Positions 21,151 to 30,513 of a stretch of 64,000 bases of DNA are shown here, piece by piece. The notes beneath the pieces were generated by a model that did not search any database, was not told the DNA's origin, and saw nothing but the letters and a program-made list of their open reading frames with translations. The stretch comes from Sporosarcina sp. FSL K6-3457 (GTDB taxonomy: Bacteria; Bacillota; Bacilli; Bacillales_A; Planococcaceae). The stretch's first letter is position 1. Each line of letters opens with the position of its first letter. The position numbers were made by a program, and so were the translations under genes. The stretch is taken from assembly GCF_038007285.1 (NCBI RefSeq), contig NZ_JBBOWX010000001.1, positions 1,691,501 to 1,755,500 on the forward strand, read 5' to 3'.

Positions 21151-21181
21151 AATCAGGAGCCAAATCGGCTCCTGATTTTTT
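21151..21181. terminator. Bidirectional terminator after ptsG
   Basis: An 11-bp stem AATCAGGAGCC/GGCTCCTGATT with T run. The opposite-strand gnd remnant runs up to this point. Confidence 0.88.
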
Positions 21182-21184
21182 ATA

Positions 21185-21511
21185 TACTTAGTTTTTTGCC
21201 CAGCAACGTCTAAAATTAGGTCAATAAGTGGTTTTCCGGTATCTTCATCCATCTTTGTGGAAATTTCAGCTGTGACTTCAATGAGATAGCTATTAAGCTC
21301 CCCTTTATTCCATTCAGAGAAAACATCATGCAAATCCTGTGCCTCAAAACCGAGGGTATGTTTCATGATGAAATAGGCTTCGGAAATGAGTTGCATGTCA
21401 CCATATTGAATGCCGTTGTGAACCATTTTAACATAATGGCCTGCACCATCATATTGCTAGGTTCATCCCCATCACGCCTAAATCGATAACGCCCATCTGC
21501 TGTGTACTCAT
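21185..21511 (-). pseudogene. gnd: 6-phosphogluconate dehydrogenase remnant with internal deletion
   Basis: On the minus strand the ATG at 21511 starts [20 protein letters not shown] and then stops at TGA. Immediately afterwards, in another frame, comes [20 protein letters not shown], the active-site helix of 6-phosphogluconate dehydrogenase, continuing through [20 protein letters not shown] to [14 protein letters not shown]. Thus the N-terminal Rossmann start and part of the catalytic domain are joined by an internal deletion of roughly 150-160 codons, and everything after GQK is lost at the ptsG terminator. It lies 58 bp downstream of zwf, the usual zwf-gnd order. It cannot encode an active enzyme. 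Confidence 0.88.
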
Positions 21512-21569
21512 GGTGTTTACTCATTCCTTCGTGTTCGTAATGATCTATATTTGATTGATCAACTGTAGC

Positions 21570-23093
21570 TTACCACCACTTAAATTGATCGTCCTGCAAT
21601 AGCTGATTGGCTGCATCAGGACCTGTCGAGCCAGCAGGGTAGGTATGTAAAGGCAACAGATTTTCCTGAAATGCTTCAATGATTGGTTGGATCCACTTCC
21701 ATGATAATTCGACTTCTTCCCAGTGCGCAAAGAAGGTTGCATTATCAATCATTGCGTCGAATAGAAGCAGTTCATAGGCCTCTGGTTGATCTTCCGTTGT
21801 AGTTGAGAAGTTGATGGAAGTAGGGATAAAACGGTTTTTAGAAGGATCTTTCATATTCACCCGTAAAGAGATATTCTCGTTTGGACTAATTTCCACGATT
21901 AATAAGTTTGGAGTGATTCCTTCCGTTAAAAGTTTAGTTGTATCATTTACCTTGCTCTTAAATTCCATGACAATACGTGTCGATTTTTCATTAGTCCTTT
22001 TCCCGGTGCGAATATAAAAAGGAATTCCGCTCCATGATGGATTATCAATATATAAACGTGCTGCCACGTAAGTATCATTCGTCGAGGATCTATCCACTCC
22101 AGGCTCCTCAGTATAGCTAACTACCGGTGTACCTAGAACTTCACCAGCTATGTACTGACCTCGAATAATATCTTGGTAGACTATTTCTTTTTTTATAGGA
22201 CGAAGAGAAGTGATCACTTCAATTTTTTTATTTTCAATTTCTTTAGCTGTTAATTGCTCTGGAAGATTGAGTGCGGTCATCATTACTAATTGAAGAAGAT
22301 GATTCTGGACCATATCCCGAATGGCACCCGCTTGATCATAGTAGGAGGCACGAGATTCTACCCCGACCGTTTCACTAGCAGTGATTTGAACATTCGCAAT
22401 TTGTGTATGATCTAATAGTAATCCGAGTGCTGGGTTGGCAAATACTAATGATTCAAGATTTTGGACCATTGGTTTTCCAAGATAGTGATCGATTCGATAA
22501 ATCTCTTCCTCACGAAAAGCTATGCTCAAACACTTATTTAATTGCTGAGCCGATTTCAGGTCACTGCCAAACGGCTTTTCAACAATGAGTCGCTTCCAGC
22601 CTTTCGTTTGACTGATGCCACTGGCGTTAAGATTGGACGAAATCACATCGACCAATTGGGGGGCAACAGACAGATAGAAAAGTCGATTTTCGGGTATGTC
22701 TAATTCACTTTCCCTACTTTGAATGAGTTCGTGTAAGTTCTGATAAGATTCTTTGCTTGTCGCATCGAATATAAAGTACTGAAAGTAGTTTAGAAAATCT
22801 TGTAAATTAGACGTCTGAATAGGTCTTCTAGAATATTCCCGGAGTGCTTTTTCCACCACAGATCGGAAATCATCGTGTAGATAATGGGTTCTGCCAAGAC
22901 CGATAATCGAGATAGCGTCTGGCATTTTACCATCGAGAAATAAATTATATAGTGCAGGAAATAGCTTTCGTTTTGCTAAATCTCCCGTTGCTCCAAATAA
23001 AACAAATGTCATGTCAGTCATAACCGGTTCCTCTTGGAAATCGTTTATACCAACTTTCCTGTCGAAATCTTCCGAAGGAATTTCATAATTCAT
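21570..23093 (-). CDS. zwf: Glucose-6-phosphate 1-dehydrogenase
   Basis: A 507-aa enzyme oxidising glucose 6-phosphate with NADP, the entry to the oxidative pentose phosphate path. It shows FVLFGATGDLAKRKLFPALYNL (coenzyme site), VEKPFGSDLKSAQ, and the active-site motif RIDHYLGK near residue 197. IRDMVQNHLLQ and YIRTGKR follow. A leader of about 25 residues before TFVLFGATG is slightly long but is supported by AGGAGAG before the ATG. The gene looks intact although its partner gnd downstream is destroyed. Confidence 0.94.
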   Translation of the reverse strand: MNYEIPSEDFDRKVGINDFQEEPVMTDMTFVLFGATGDLAKRKLFPALYNLFLDGKMPDAISIIGLGRTHYLHDDFRSVVEKALREYSRRPIQTSNLQDFLNYFQYFIFDATSKESYQNLHELIQSRESELDIPENRLFYLSVAPQLVDVISSNLNASGISQTKGWKRLIVEKPFGSDLKSAQQLNKCLSIAFREEEIYRIDHYLGKPMVQNLESLVFANPALGLLLDHTQIANVQITASETVGVESRASYYDQAGAIRDMVQNHLLQLVMMTALNLPEQLTAKEIENKKIEVITSLRPIKKEIVYQDIIRGQYIAGEVLGTPVVSYTEEPGVDRSSTNDTYVAARLYIDNPSWSGIPFYIRTGKRTNEKSTRIVMEFKSKVNDTTKLLTEGITPNLLIVEISPNENISLRVNMKDPSKNRFIPTSINFSTTTEDQPEAYELLLFDAMIDNATFFAHWEEVELSWKWIQPIIEAFQENLLPLHTYPAGSTGPDAANQLLQDDQFKWW

Positions 23094-23287
23094 ATTCTAT
23101 TCTCTCCTACTTTTTCATCAGTATGTTCTTATGCGATGAATGATAATCACAACAGTTTCCAGTATACCAACTACGTTCTATTAATGTAAGTCCGAATTTT
23201 TTTGTCTATAGAAGTAAAAATATACGGTTATTTATGATAAAATAGTTTGATAAACAGATTCTGAAAAAATAAAAGGCGTTTGTTAGC

Positions 23288-23412
23288 ATGAAGATGTATG
23301 ATGTGACAGGAACAATTTATGAAGGTATGACGATCTACAAAGATAAAGCGGAAAAGTGACAGAAATTAATCGGGTGACAAATGGCTGTGTAACTGCTAAT
23401 AATAGTATATAA
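23288..23412 (+). pseudogene. 5' remnant of a cyclase/arylformamidase-family gene
   Basis: ATG starts MKMYDVTGTIYEGMTIYKDK and stops after 23 codons at TGA. One frame over, the sequence goes on NRVTNGCVTANNSI before another stop. Together these look like the start of the cyclase (kynurenine formamidase-like) family, which opens with a ...YDVT..IYEGM..Y motif and continues ...RVTNG.V. The metal-binding HxGTHxD region is absent. The reading is frameshifted and truncated. The rest of the 325-bp gap between zwf and ynfA shows nothing else. Confidence 0.5.
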
Positions 23413-23418
23413 ATAAGT

Positions 23419-23760
23419 TTGGAAGTGAGAGAAATAGTTGCTGCAATCGTCTTGTTTATAATAGCTGGATTGGCCGAAATAGGTGGTGGCTACTTAATAT
23501 GGCTTTGGTTACGGGAAGGGAAGCCGATCTTTTGGGGGCTAATTGGCGGTGTAACACTAGCTTTATATGGCGTTATCGCTACTTTCCAAGCATTTCCTTC
23601 ATTTGGTAGAGTCTATGCAGCGTATGGAGGAGTCTTTATTGTCTTAGCGGTGTTATGGGGATGGGGAGTCGACAAAAAAGCACCTGATGTCTACGATTGG
23701 ATAGGTGCCGCCATTTGTCTAGTAGGTGTATCAGTTATTCTTTTTGCACCTAGGCAATGA
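23419..23760 (+). CDS. ynfA: YnfA/UPF0060 family small membrane protein
   Basis: A 113-aa protein with four membrane helices. Family motifs are [41 protein letters not shown] and [12 protein letters not shown]. The family is distantly related to small multidrug resistance transporters, but its physiological role is not settled. The start is TTG; no strong ribosome binding site is seen (GTTTGGAAG is weak). A bidirectional terminator is shared with convergent bioY. Confidence 0.9.
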   Translation: MEVREIVAAIVLFIIAGLAEIGGGYLIWLWLREGKPIFWGLIGGVTLALYGVIATFQAFPSFGRVYAAYGGVFIVLAVLWGWGVDKKAPDVYDWIGAAICLVGVSVILFAPRQ

Positions 23761-23855
23761 TGAGCTGTTTTGCAAGAACAAAAGGTGCTCGGAGACTAGA
23801 CGAAAAATCTCTATAGCGTAACTTATTCACAGTATGAGATTTTATAGTTTCCTAA

Positions 23856-23900
23856 GCAGCGAAAAAGACATCCCATAAATTAGGATGTCTTTTTCGCTGC
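23856..23900. terminator. Bidirectional terminator between ynfA and bioY
   Basis: A near-perfect stem of about 19 bp, with arms GCAGCGAAAAAGACATCC and GGATGTCTTTTTCGCTGC. Internal A and T runs serve both directions. Confidence 0.88.
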
Positions 23901-24470
23901 TTATTTCGCTTCTAAACTACGCGCAGTTAACAAACTTGTCGATTTCAACCGATTTCTAACAGCGATACCAGCCCATGCTGCTAAAGCTGCTTTTAGTATT
24001 CCTGTGATAAGAAAAGGTGCAAAACCACCGGTAAATGCTGCTGTCCATGATAGATCGGCAATGATTTTTAACCAAACCGTTCCAAACGCTAAGGCAACAA
24101 ACATCCCAATGACGTTTGCAATCATGGCGTGTTTAATGGTGAACCTTGTCTTCTCAAGATAATAGCCGATGATAAATGCAGTGGGGATGAACCCGACTAA
24201 ATAACCACCCGTAGGACCGAAGAGAATCCCTAAGCCGCCCGTCATTTGTGCGAATACCGGTATACCGATGGCACCCATACATAAATAAATGAGGATAGAT
24301 AAAGTTCCATATCGTGCACCTAATATGGTTGCAGCAAGTCCAATTGCTAAAGTTTGTCCAGTAATAGGAACAAGGGGTAGTGGAATAGTGACTTGTGCCA
24401 AAACCCCAATAATAGCTGCAAAAAGTGCGGATGTAATCATCATTTGTAATTTGAAACGTGATTCTAGCAT
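23901..24470 (-). CDS. bioY: Biotin transporter BioY (ECF S component)
   Basis: A 189-aa membrane protein with six predicted helices and the BioY signatures QVTIPLPLVPITGQTLA, GGLGILFGPTGGYLVGF and a C-terminal FLITGILKAALAAW. It captures biotin and works with a shared ECF energising module (EcfA1A2T), which is not in this window. A BirA-type operator overlaps the upstream region, so repression by biotinyl-BirA is likely. GGGGGAT lies before the ATG. Confidence 0.94.
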   Translation of the reverse strand: MLESRFKLQMMITSALFAAIIGVLAQVTIPLPLVPITGQTLAIGLAATILGARYGTLSILIYLCMGAIGIPVFAQMTGGLGILFGPTGGYLVGFIPTAFIIGYYLEKTRFTIKHAMIANVIGMFVALAFGTVWLKIIADLSWTAAFTGGFAPFLITGILKAALAAWAGIAVRNRLKSTSLLTARSLEAK

Positions 24471-24490
24471 TGTGTGAAATCCCCCTTTAT

Positions 24491-24523
24491 TTGGTTAACT
24501 ATTAAAATTATATAGTTTACTCA
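24491..24523 (-). promoter_or_regulatory. BirA operator upstream of bioY
   Basis: TTGGTTAAC, 15 bp, GTTTACTCA on the plus strand: an inverted repeat close to the known BirA site (TTGTTAAC, N15, GTTAACAA). The right half-site is less perfect. It starts about 20 bp upstream of the bioY ATG. Confidence 0.8.
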
Positions 24524-24687
24524 TTTATTGTAGTACAATTGAGTTATATAAGTCAACTTGAATTTTAAATGTGTTGACGTAAAGATATTGTTCATTTAAA
24601 AGACATAAAAATGGAAGGATAGTTTCTTCAAATTTGGTAAAATGAAAAGTAGGACGTTTTGAAATAAATTACAAAGGATGTGCAAGG

Positions 24688-25755
24688 GTGTTTTTAGCAT
24701 GGAATGAAATTCAAAAGAATAAACTTCGCTTTACGCTCATCATGGGTGTACTAATGCTTATATCCTATTTAGTATTCTTTCTATCGGGTCTTGCCAATGG
24801 CTTACAGGCTATGAATAGGGAGGCCATTGACAAATGGGAGGCAACAGCTATAGTACTGACCGAAGAATCTGATAAGAGCCTATCTCAATCGTCAATGGTA
24901 CTCGATGATGTCGAAGCGGTTCATGCGAATGAAATCGCTGTCATCGGGCAAATCAATGCCATTGCAACCAATGGAGATGGTAAGAAAAATGTCTCGATTT
25001 TTGGTATTAAGAAAGATGCATTTATTATGCCAACGGTGATAGAAGGTAAACCATTCGCAGATGATAATGAAGTCATTGCCAACGATTCATTGAAACGAGA
25101 GGGCTTCAAATTGGGGGATGAATTGCAGTTATCCTCATCAGACGAAGTTCTGACGATCGTCGGTTTCACTGATCATGCGCGATTTACAGCGGCACCAGTC
25201 TTATACGGTGATCTTACCACTTTCCAGCGGGTTAAATTTGGAGAGGCCGCTGAAATAAATAAAGACCGCATCAATGGTATCGTTGTCCGTGGTGACGATG
25301 GGGTCACTGTCACGGAACAGGATTCACTCGAAGCCATTGAAATCGAGCCATTTATACACAGCATGCCAGGATATATGGAACAGAATTTAACATTAACGCT
25401 AATGATCTATTTCCTATTTGGTATATCGTCTGTTATCGTTGCGATTTTCTTATATGTACTGACAGTCCAGAAAATTAGCATGTTTGGCGTCATGAAAGCA
25501 CAAGGAATCTCCAACCGCTATCTTGCTAGTTCTGTCATCGCGCAGACATTCATCTTGACAACGATAGGTGTGACTGTTGGTTTAGTATTGACACTAATAA
25601 CCAATGCATTTCTACCGGCAGGAGTACCTATCGCACTTGATCTTGCGACGATGATTTTTTATGGGCTGGTGCTAATTGTCGTTGCGATAGCGGGTGCAGT
25701 GTTCTCCGTCTTTACGATTGTTAGAATCGATCCATTGAAAGCGATAGGAGGATAA
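24688..25755 (+). CDS. hrtB: FtsX-type ABC permease, HrtB-like (probable heme exporter)
   Basis: A 355-aa permease with an N-terminal helix (about 15-35), a large extracellular MacB/FtsX-like domain (36-230) and three C-terminal helices with FLYVLTVQKISMFGVMKAQG and the ending IVRIDPLKAIGG. The N-terminal start FLAWNEIQKNKLRFTLI and the C-terminal third closely resemble HrtB, the permease of the heme-detoxifying HrtBA pump. It is translated from GTG behind GGATGTG and directly abuts hrtA. Another lipid or peptide substrate is possible. Confidence 0.72.
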   Translation: MFLAWNEIQKNKLRFTLIMGVLMLISYLVFFLSGLANGLQAMNREAIDKWEATAIVLTEESDKSLSQSSMVLDDVEAVHANEIAVIGQINAIATNGDGKKNVSIFGIKKDAFIMPTVIEGKPFADDNEVIANDSLKREGFKLGDELQLSSSDEVLTIVGFTDHARFTAAPVLYGDLTTFQRVKFGEAAEINKDRINGIVVRGDDGVTVTEQDSLEAIEIEPFIHSMPGYMEQNLTLTLMIYFLFGISSVIVAIFLYVLTVQKISMFGVMKAQGISNRYLASSVIAQTFILTTIGVTVGLVLTLITNAFLPAGVPIALDLATMIFYGLVLIVVAIAGAVFSVFTIVRIDPLKAIGG

Positions 25756-26436
25756 ATGATGGCAGTGTTAGAATTAAAAGAAGTGAAAAAGACATTTGGC
25801 AGCGGCCATAAGCAAGTCAATGCCTTGAAGGAAACAAATTTTACGGCTGATAAAGGAGAGCTTATCGCTATTATTGGCCCATCCGGCTCAGGGAAGAGCA
25901 CATTTTTGACAATTGTAGGTGGTCTACAATCACCAACTTCAGGAGATGTCATCATCAATAAAGCGAATTTAGCGACATTGAATGAAAAAGAGCGTTCAAA
26001 AATTCGGCTGAAGGAAATTGGCTTCATCTTGCAAGCGTCGAATCTTGTCCCATTTCTTACCGTAGCTAATCAGTTAAAACTATTAGACCAAGTGAAAAAA
26101 GGAAACATGACAGAAACAGAATTAGAAGGGCTATATGAAGACTTGGGAATTAGTGAATTGCGCACGAAATATCCAGCCGATTTGTCGGGTGGTGAGCGCC
26201 AACGAGTTGCTATTGCTAAAGCGCTTTACAGCAATCCCTCTATTATTTTAGCAGACGAACCAACGGCCTCACTTGACTCGGATCGCGCCTACGAAGTGAT
26301 GGAACTGTTGAAAAATGAAACGAAAAGTAAAAATACGACAACGATTGTCGTCACGCATGATATCCGTTTAGTTGGCTATTGTGACAAGGTGTATAAAATG
26401 ATCGATGGTGTGTTGGTCTTAGAAGAAAAGATATGA
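25756..26436 (+). CDS. hrtA: ABC transporter ATP-binding protein, HrtA-like
   Basis: A 226-aa ATPase of the MacB/LolD type. Walker A is GPSGSGKS near 40, the Q-loop region LQASNLVPF near 88, the signature LSGGERQRVAIAKAL near 140, Walker B IILADEPTASLDS, and the H-switch VVTHD. The ATG follows the hrtB stop immediately; a second ATG is three bases later. It pairs with the permease upstream. No HssRS heme sensor is in the window, so the heme role is an inference from HrtB similarity. Confidence 0.8.
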   Translation: MMAVLELKEVKKTFGSGHKQVNALKETNFTADKGELIAIIGPSGSGKSTFLTIVGGLQSPTSGDVIINKANLATLNEKERSKIRLKEIGFILQASNLVPFLTVANQLKLLDQVKKGNMTETELEGLYEDLGISELRTKYPADLSGGERQRVAIAKALYSNPSIILADEPTASLDSDRAYEVMELLKNETKSKNTTTIVVTHDIRLVGYCDKVYKMIDGVLVLEEKI

Positions 26437-26442
26437 AATTTG

Positions 26443-26474
26443 CCGCTTTCCTTGATATAGAGGGAAGCGGTTTT
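26443..26474 (+). terminator. Terminator after hrtBA
   Basis: Stem CCGCTTTCC/GGGAAGCGG with a 10-nt loop, followed by TTTTCTT. Confidence 0.78.
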
Positions 26475-26639
26475 CTTATGTTTCGGGTTAAACATCTTAT
26501 AGCAAAAATCGGAACGTTCGATGTTACTTTGCTGATGTGAAACAATCTGGAACGTATTATTTCTATCCTTATTTGTGATGTTTAATTTTGGGTGTCAAGA
26601 GACAAACTATGACGACGTTGAAAAGGAGAGTAGATCGTT

Positions 26640-27053
26640 ATCGATACAAGAAAAAAAGCGCTAAAAGTTTTGGAAGAAAGCTCCATTGGTGTAATGGCAA
26701 CGATTCAACAAAACAAGCCCCACACACGGTACATGACATTTTTCAATGAAGAATTTATACTCTACACCGCAACATCAAAGCAAACGCAAAAAGTGGATGA
26801 ACTTGAGGAAAATCCACATACACACATATTAATTGGCTACGATGGAGGAGGTTTCGGAGATGACTTTCTAGAAATTGAAGGAACAGTCACTATCTCAGAC
26901 GACAAAAAAGCAAAGGAGAAAATTTGGAATGAGCATTTGAAACACTGGTTCAGTGGTCCTGAAGATGCAAACCTTGTCATTTTGAAAGTGACACCAAGCG
27001 CAATCCGCTTAATGAACAAAAAAGGTGAAGAGCCAGCCACGATTGAATTATAA
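26640..27053 (+). CDS. Pyridoxamine 5'-phosphate oxidase-related (general stress protein 26-like) protein
   Basis: About 137 aa, with a split-barrel flavin-binding fold inferred from the sequence: EESSIGVMATI, PHTRYMTFFNEEFILYTAT, HILIGYDGGGFGDDFLEIEGTV and a WF...P..AN motif. The best ribosome binding site (AAAGGAG at about 26621) points to a non-standard ATC codon at 26640, giving xDTRKKALKVLEESS, which completes the usual N-terminus. The first standard in-frame start is TTG at 26670, with no site and a clipped first helix. FMN or F420 binding is possible; the substrate is unknown. It is monocistronic. Confidence 0.78.
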   Translation: MDTRKKALKVLEESSIGVMATIQQNKPHTRYMTFFNEEFILYTATSKQTQKVDELEENPHTHILIGYDGGGFGDDFLEIEGTVTISDDKKAKEKIWNEHLKHWFSGPEDANLVILKVTPSAIRLMNKKGEEPATIEL

Positions 27054-27153
27054 GCGGCAATAGAATAGTTACTAATGCAACACTAATTATTGGATTGTCT
27101 ATCTCAATTGGCTTTGGTTCAAGCCGGTGAGTTGTAGGTAGCATCGCATGCAG

Positions 27154-27190
27154 AAAAAATCTCAGCCTAAGTAGATGGCTGAGATTTTTT
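27154..27190. terminator. Terminator of the LysM-NlpC/P60 gene
   Basis: A perfect 14-bp stem AAAAAATCTCAGCC/GGCTGAGATTTTTT with a 9-nt loop. Confidence 0.88.
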
Positions 27191-27192
27191 GT

Positions 27193-27810
27193 TTACAAGC
27201 GTTTAAAACTATGAAATTTTGATTTCCAATAGCTGTTGTCTAAACTTGTTACTTGTGATTGCTTGCCCCCAGCGTGGACGAACTTATTATTGCCAATGTA
27301 AATACCGACATGTGAAATGCCTTTACGATATGTATTTTGGAAAAAGACCAAATCCCCGGGCTGGGGTGAGGTTACCTTTTTCGATTGAGCAAATTGGCTC
27401 AGCGTGGTGCGTGATATGTCTTTCCCTGACTTTTTGAACGCATATTGTATAAATCCACTACAGTCAAATCCATTCACTGTTGTCCCGCCAAATACGTAAG
27501 GGATACCTGTTAGCTTCATCGCCTGATCCACAACGCTCATTGCTGGAGTGGATGATTTAGTAGTTGTTTCGGTCGCACTTGTTGAATCGCTTTTCTTTCC
27601 TGATACTTGTAAGACTTGTTTTGGATGAAGTGCGTCTGACGTTAAGTTATTCCATTTCATCAAATCAGATACGGACACATTGTTTGATTTTGAAATTGTC
27701 CATAACGATTCCCCAGTTTTGACTGTATGTGTACTTGCTTCTGCATTAGTTGTTGCGATTCCGAAAGCTAAAGAGCCTGCCAAGATTAGTGAACATGTTA
27801 ATTTTTTCAT
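27193..27810 (-). CDS. Secreted LysM-NlpC/P60 peptidoglycan endopeptidase
   Basis: A 205-aa protein. The signal peptide (KKLTCSLILAGSLAFGIATTNAEA) is followed by one LysM domain (about 28-72: HTVKTGESLWTISK...W.NL....L.P.Q.L), a Ser/Thr linker, and an NlpC/P60 catalytic domain (about 92-205). The catalytic Cys is in GFDCSGFIQY and the His in ISHVGIYIG. It probably cleaves the D-gamma-glutamyl-DAP bond, as do LytE/LytF/CwlS, and acts in cell separation or wall turnover. It is small for the family, with only one LysM. Confidence 0.92.
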   Translation of the reverse strand: MKKLTCSLILAGSLAFGIATTNAEASTHTVKTGESLWTISKSNNVSVSDLMKWNNLTSDALHPKQVLQVSGKKSDSTSATETTTKSSTPAMSVVDQAMKLTGIPYVFGGTTVNGFDCSGFIQYAFKKSGKDISRTTLSQFAQSKKVTSPQPGDLVFFQNTYRKGISHVGIYIGNNKFVHAGGKQSQVTSLDNSYWKSKFHSFKRL

Positions 27811-28176
27811 TATGTAATTCAGCCACCTTTTCTATGAATCATTGAGTGGTCAATGACTATATATCAATAGTAGGCGAATAAGCATGCGGGTTCAACAGCA
27901 GTTCGATTACAGATTCATTACATATTCGTAAAATTAGCGGGATATTTTGGAGTCATATCCAATGTTGAGGGGAATGGGGCGGATATTGATTCCGTAATGT
28001 AACAATCAACAATAAAACTGAATAATAAAACCTCCTTTCCTGGCAAATGATAGCGAGGTAAGGAGTTGTTTGAGTTATATAGCTGAATGATTTGTTGGAT
28101 AATTTTAATTTTCCAATAAACAATAATTTGAAAACTCATCTCCCTAATAATTCCTATCAAAAACCAAGCAACTAAC
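27811..28176. other. Gene-poor gap between the wall hydrolase and clpE
   Basis: This 366-bp stretch holds no gene I can support. A minus-strand frame of 89 codons (27918-28187) lacks a ribosome binding site and recognisable motifs. Its right border is the clpE promoter. Confidence 0.5.
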
Positions 28177-28205
28177 TTGAAAGTCAAAAAAGGTCAGTGT
28201 ATACT
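28177..28205 (+). promoter_or_regulatory. SigA promoter of clpE
   Basis: TTGAAA at 28177-28182, a 17-bp spacer and TATACT at 28200-28205, directly upstream of the CtsR box. Confidence 0.8.
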
Positions 28206-28214
28206 ACAATCAAA

Positions 28215-28231
28215 GGTTAAATATAGTCAAA
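28215..28231 (+). promoter_or_regulatory. CtsR operator
   Basis: GGTTAAATATAGTCAAA matches the CtsR heptad direct repeat (RGTCAAA, N3, RGTCAAA) with one change in the first heptad. It lies over the expected transcription start of clpE, as for Bacillus clp genes. Confidence 0.82.
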
Positions 28232-28255
28232 GTCAATGAATAGGAGGAAACATAT

Positions 28256-30379
28256 ATGAAATGTCAACATTGTGGTCAAAACGAAGCAACGATGAATTTG
28301 AGATTTCAAATGAATCACCAAGGAATGCAAATCAACCTATGCCATGAGTGTTTCCATGAAATCCAAAGTCAATTAGCTACAGGGAAAATGCCGTCATTTA
28401 ACAACGATGCACAGTATTTCTCCCAAGCAAACGGTAGTCAGCAGGCGCGAACACAAACGAGACAGGTAAATGACAATAAAGGTACTGGTTTGTTAGACCA
28501 ACTTGGCAAAAACCTTTCAGATGATGCCAAGGATGGACAGATTGATCCAGTCATCGGACGTGACAAAGAAGTAAAGCGCGTCATTGAAACGTTAAATCGA
28601 AGAAATAAAAATAACCCGGTGTTAATTGGAGAACCGGGTGTTGGTAAAACGGCTATTGCCGAGGGGCTTGCTGTGAGAATCCATGAAGGTAATGTCCCTG
28701 TAAAACTGATGAACAAACAAGTGTACTTGTTAGATGTCGCTTCACTCGTAACGAATACGGGCATTCGTGGACAATTCGAAGAACGGATGAAACAACTGAT
28801 TGAAGAGCTTCAGACGCGGAAGGATGTCATTGTATTCATCGATGAAATTCACTTACTCGTTGGAGCAGGCACGGCAGAAGGCTCACAAATGGATGCCGGT
28901 AATATTTTGAAACCAGCCTTAGCACGTGGCGGCTTACAACTAATAGGTGCAACGACGTTGAAAGAATATCGTCAAATTGAAAAAGATGCTGCGCTTGAAC
29001 GCCGGTTCCAACCGATTATCGTGAAAGAACCATCTGCAGAAGATACGATTCTCATTCTGAATGGCATTAAAGATCGTTACGAAGAATTCCATGGTGTGCA
29101 CTATTCGGATGAGGCGGTACAAGCCTTTGTCACGTTATCACAGCGTTATATACAAGATCGTTTTTTACCAGACAAGGCGATTGACTTGATGGATGAAGTT
29201 GGAGCACGTTTAAATCTTGCGCATACATCAGCCGATTCTAAGTCAATCGGAATCCGTCTCAATGAAGTGATTCAACAAAAAGAGCTGGCAGCGGAAAAGG
29301 AAGACTATGAAAAAGCGGCGAATTTACGTTATGAGGAAATTCAATTACGTAAAAAGCTGGAAGAGGCAAATCAAAGTGAAGAAATAGTACACGGAGAAGT
29401 GTCAGTGGCAGATATCGAGTTGATTGTCGAAGAAAAAACAGGAATTCCCGTGACAAAGCTACAAGCAGCAGAACAAGCGAAAATGAAAGGCATCGCAGAT
29501 AACCTAAGTAAAAAGGTTATCGGTCAAGCAGAAGCAGTCGATAAAATTGCCAAAGCCATCCGTCGAAGCCGTGCAGGGCTCAAAGCGAAAGACCGTCCGA
29601 TTGGTTCCTTCTTGTTTGTAGGTCCAACAGGTGTCGGTAAAACAGAAATTACGAAAGTGCTGGCGGAAGAGCTATTCGGTTCGCGTGATGCGCTAATTCG
29701 CCTGGATATGAGCGAATATATGGAAAGACATGCGGTATCCAAAATTATTGGTTCTCCTCCAGGCTATGTAGGACATGAGGAAGCTGGTCAATTGACTGAA
29801 CAAGTTCGCCGCCATCCGTATTCAATTTTACTGCTCGATGAAATTGAAAAAGCGCATCCAGACGTTCAAAATATGTTCCTGCAAATTATGGAGGATGGCC
29901 GTTTAACCGATTCGCACGGTCGCACGGTCAGCTTCAAAGATACGGTCATCATTATGACAAGTAACGCCGGAACAGGCGACAAAAAAGTAAGCGTCGGGTT
30001 CAATCAAACCGTCCATGAATCCGTCGCGATGTTAGAAACGCTAGGGAACTATTTCAAACCGGAATTCCTTAACCGTTTCGATGCAATTGTTTCGTTCAAT
30101 GAATTAACGGAAGAAAATCTCCTTGAAATTGTTGATTTAATGCTCGTGGATTTACAAGCTACCATAGAAGAAAATGCGATAGACATTACGATTTCTTCGG
30201 AAGCTAAGCGTGCACTGGTCACACTAGGCTACGACAAACGTTTCGGCGCAAGACCGCTGCGTAGAGTTATCCAAGACAAAATCGAGGATCCATTAACTGA
30301 TCTGATGTTGGAAGAAGAGTTTATTGAAAAAGTCTATGTCGATGTTGTGGATGAAGAAATTGTAGTAAGCAGAGTGTAA
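28256..30379 (+). CDS. clpE: Clp protease ATPase ClpE
   Basis: A 707-aa HSP100 protein with two AAA+ modules. The N-terminal zinc finger MKCQHCGQ...CHECFHEI (two CxxC pairs within 35 residues) identifies ClpE rather than ClpC. Walker A1 is GEPGVGKT near 124; Walker A2 is GPTGVGKT near 455. A short UVR-like coiled segment ([15 protein letters not shown]) lies between them, and the second module ends [18 protein letters not shown]. It unfolds substrates for ClpP under heat stress. Regulation by CtsR is supported by the operator upstream. A terminator follows. Confidence 0.95.
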   Translation: MKCQHCGQNEATMNLRFQMNHQGMQINLCHECFHEIQSQLATGKMPSFNNDAQYFSQANGSQQARTQTRQVNDNKGTGLLDQLGKNLSDDAKDGQIDPVIGRDKEVKRVIETLNRRNKNNPVLIGEPGVGKTAIAEGLAVRIHEGNVPVKLMNKQVYLLDVASLVTNTGIRGQFEERMKQLIEELQTRKDVIVFIDEIHLLVGAGTAEGSQMDAGNILKPALARGGLQLIGATTLKEYRQIEKDAALERRFQPIIVKEPSAEDTILILNGIKDRYEEFHGVHYSDEAVQAFVTLSQRYIQDRFLPDKAIDLMDEVGARLNLAHTSADSKSIGIRLNEVIQQKELAAEKEDYEKAANLRYEEIQLRKKLEEANQSEEIVHGEVSVADIELIVEEKTGIPVTKLQAAEQAKMKGIADNLSKKVIGQAEAVDKIAKAIRRSRAGLKAKDRPIGSFLFVGPTGVGKTEITKVLAEELFGSRDALIRLDMSEYMERHAVSKIIGSPPGYVGHEEAGQLTEQVRRHPYSILLLDEIEKAHPDVQNMFLQIMEDGRLTDSHGRTVSFKDTVIIMTSNAGTGDKKVSVGFNQTVHESVAMLETLGNYFKPEFLNRFDAIVSFNELTEENLLEIVDLMLVDLQATIEENAIDITISSEAKRALVTLGYDKRFGARPLRRVIQDKIEDPLTDLMLEEEFIEKVYVDVVDEEIVVSRV

Positions 30380-30388
30380 TGGTATCTG

Positions 30389-30419
30389 ACACCCCTGAAA
30401 ATTATTTCAGGGGTGTTTT
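30389..30419 (+). terminator. Terminator after clpE
   Basis: Stem ACACCCCTGAAA/TTTCAGGGGTGT with a short loop, followed by TTTTC. Confidence 0.85.
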
Positions 30420-30513
30420 CGAGGTTTAAATGGTATACATTTTCGTTTGAAGAACAACTTGATAAAGATTGTTATATAATAAAAGCAGCCATTGATAGAA
30501 GGAGTGAAACCAC

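Noticed and set aside
27066..27127. Short hydrophobic frame NATLIIGLSISIGFGSS after the flavin-oxidase-like gene
   Set aside because: It recalls a permease helix but is only about 20 codons, with no start and no supporting neighbour.
27918..28187. Minus-strand 89-codon ORF before clpE
   Set aside because: No ribosome binding site and no recognisable motif. Its start overlaps the clpE promoter and it is biased to AT-rich codons as expected by chance.
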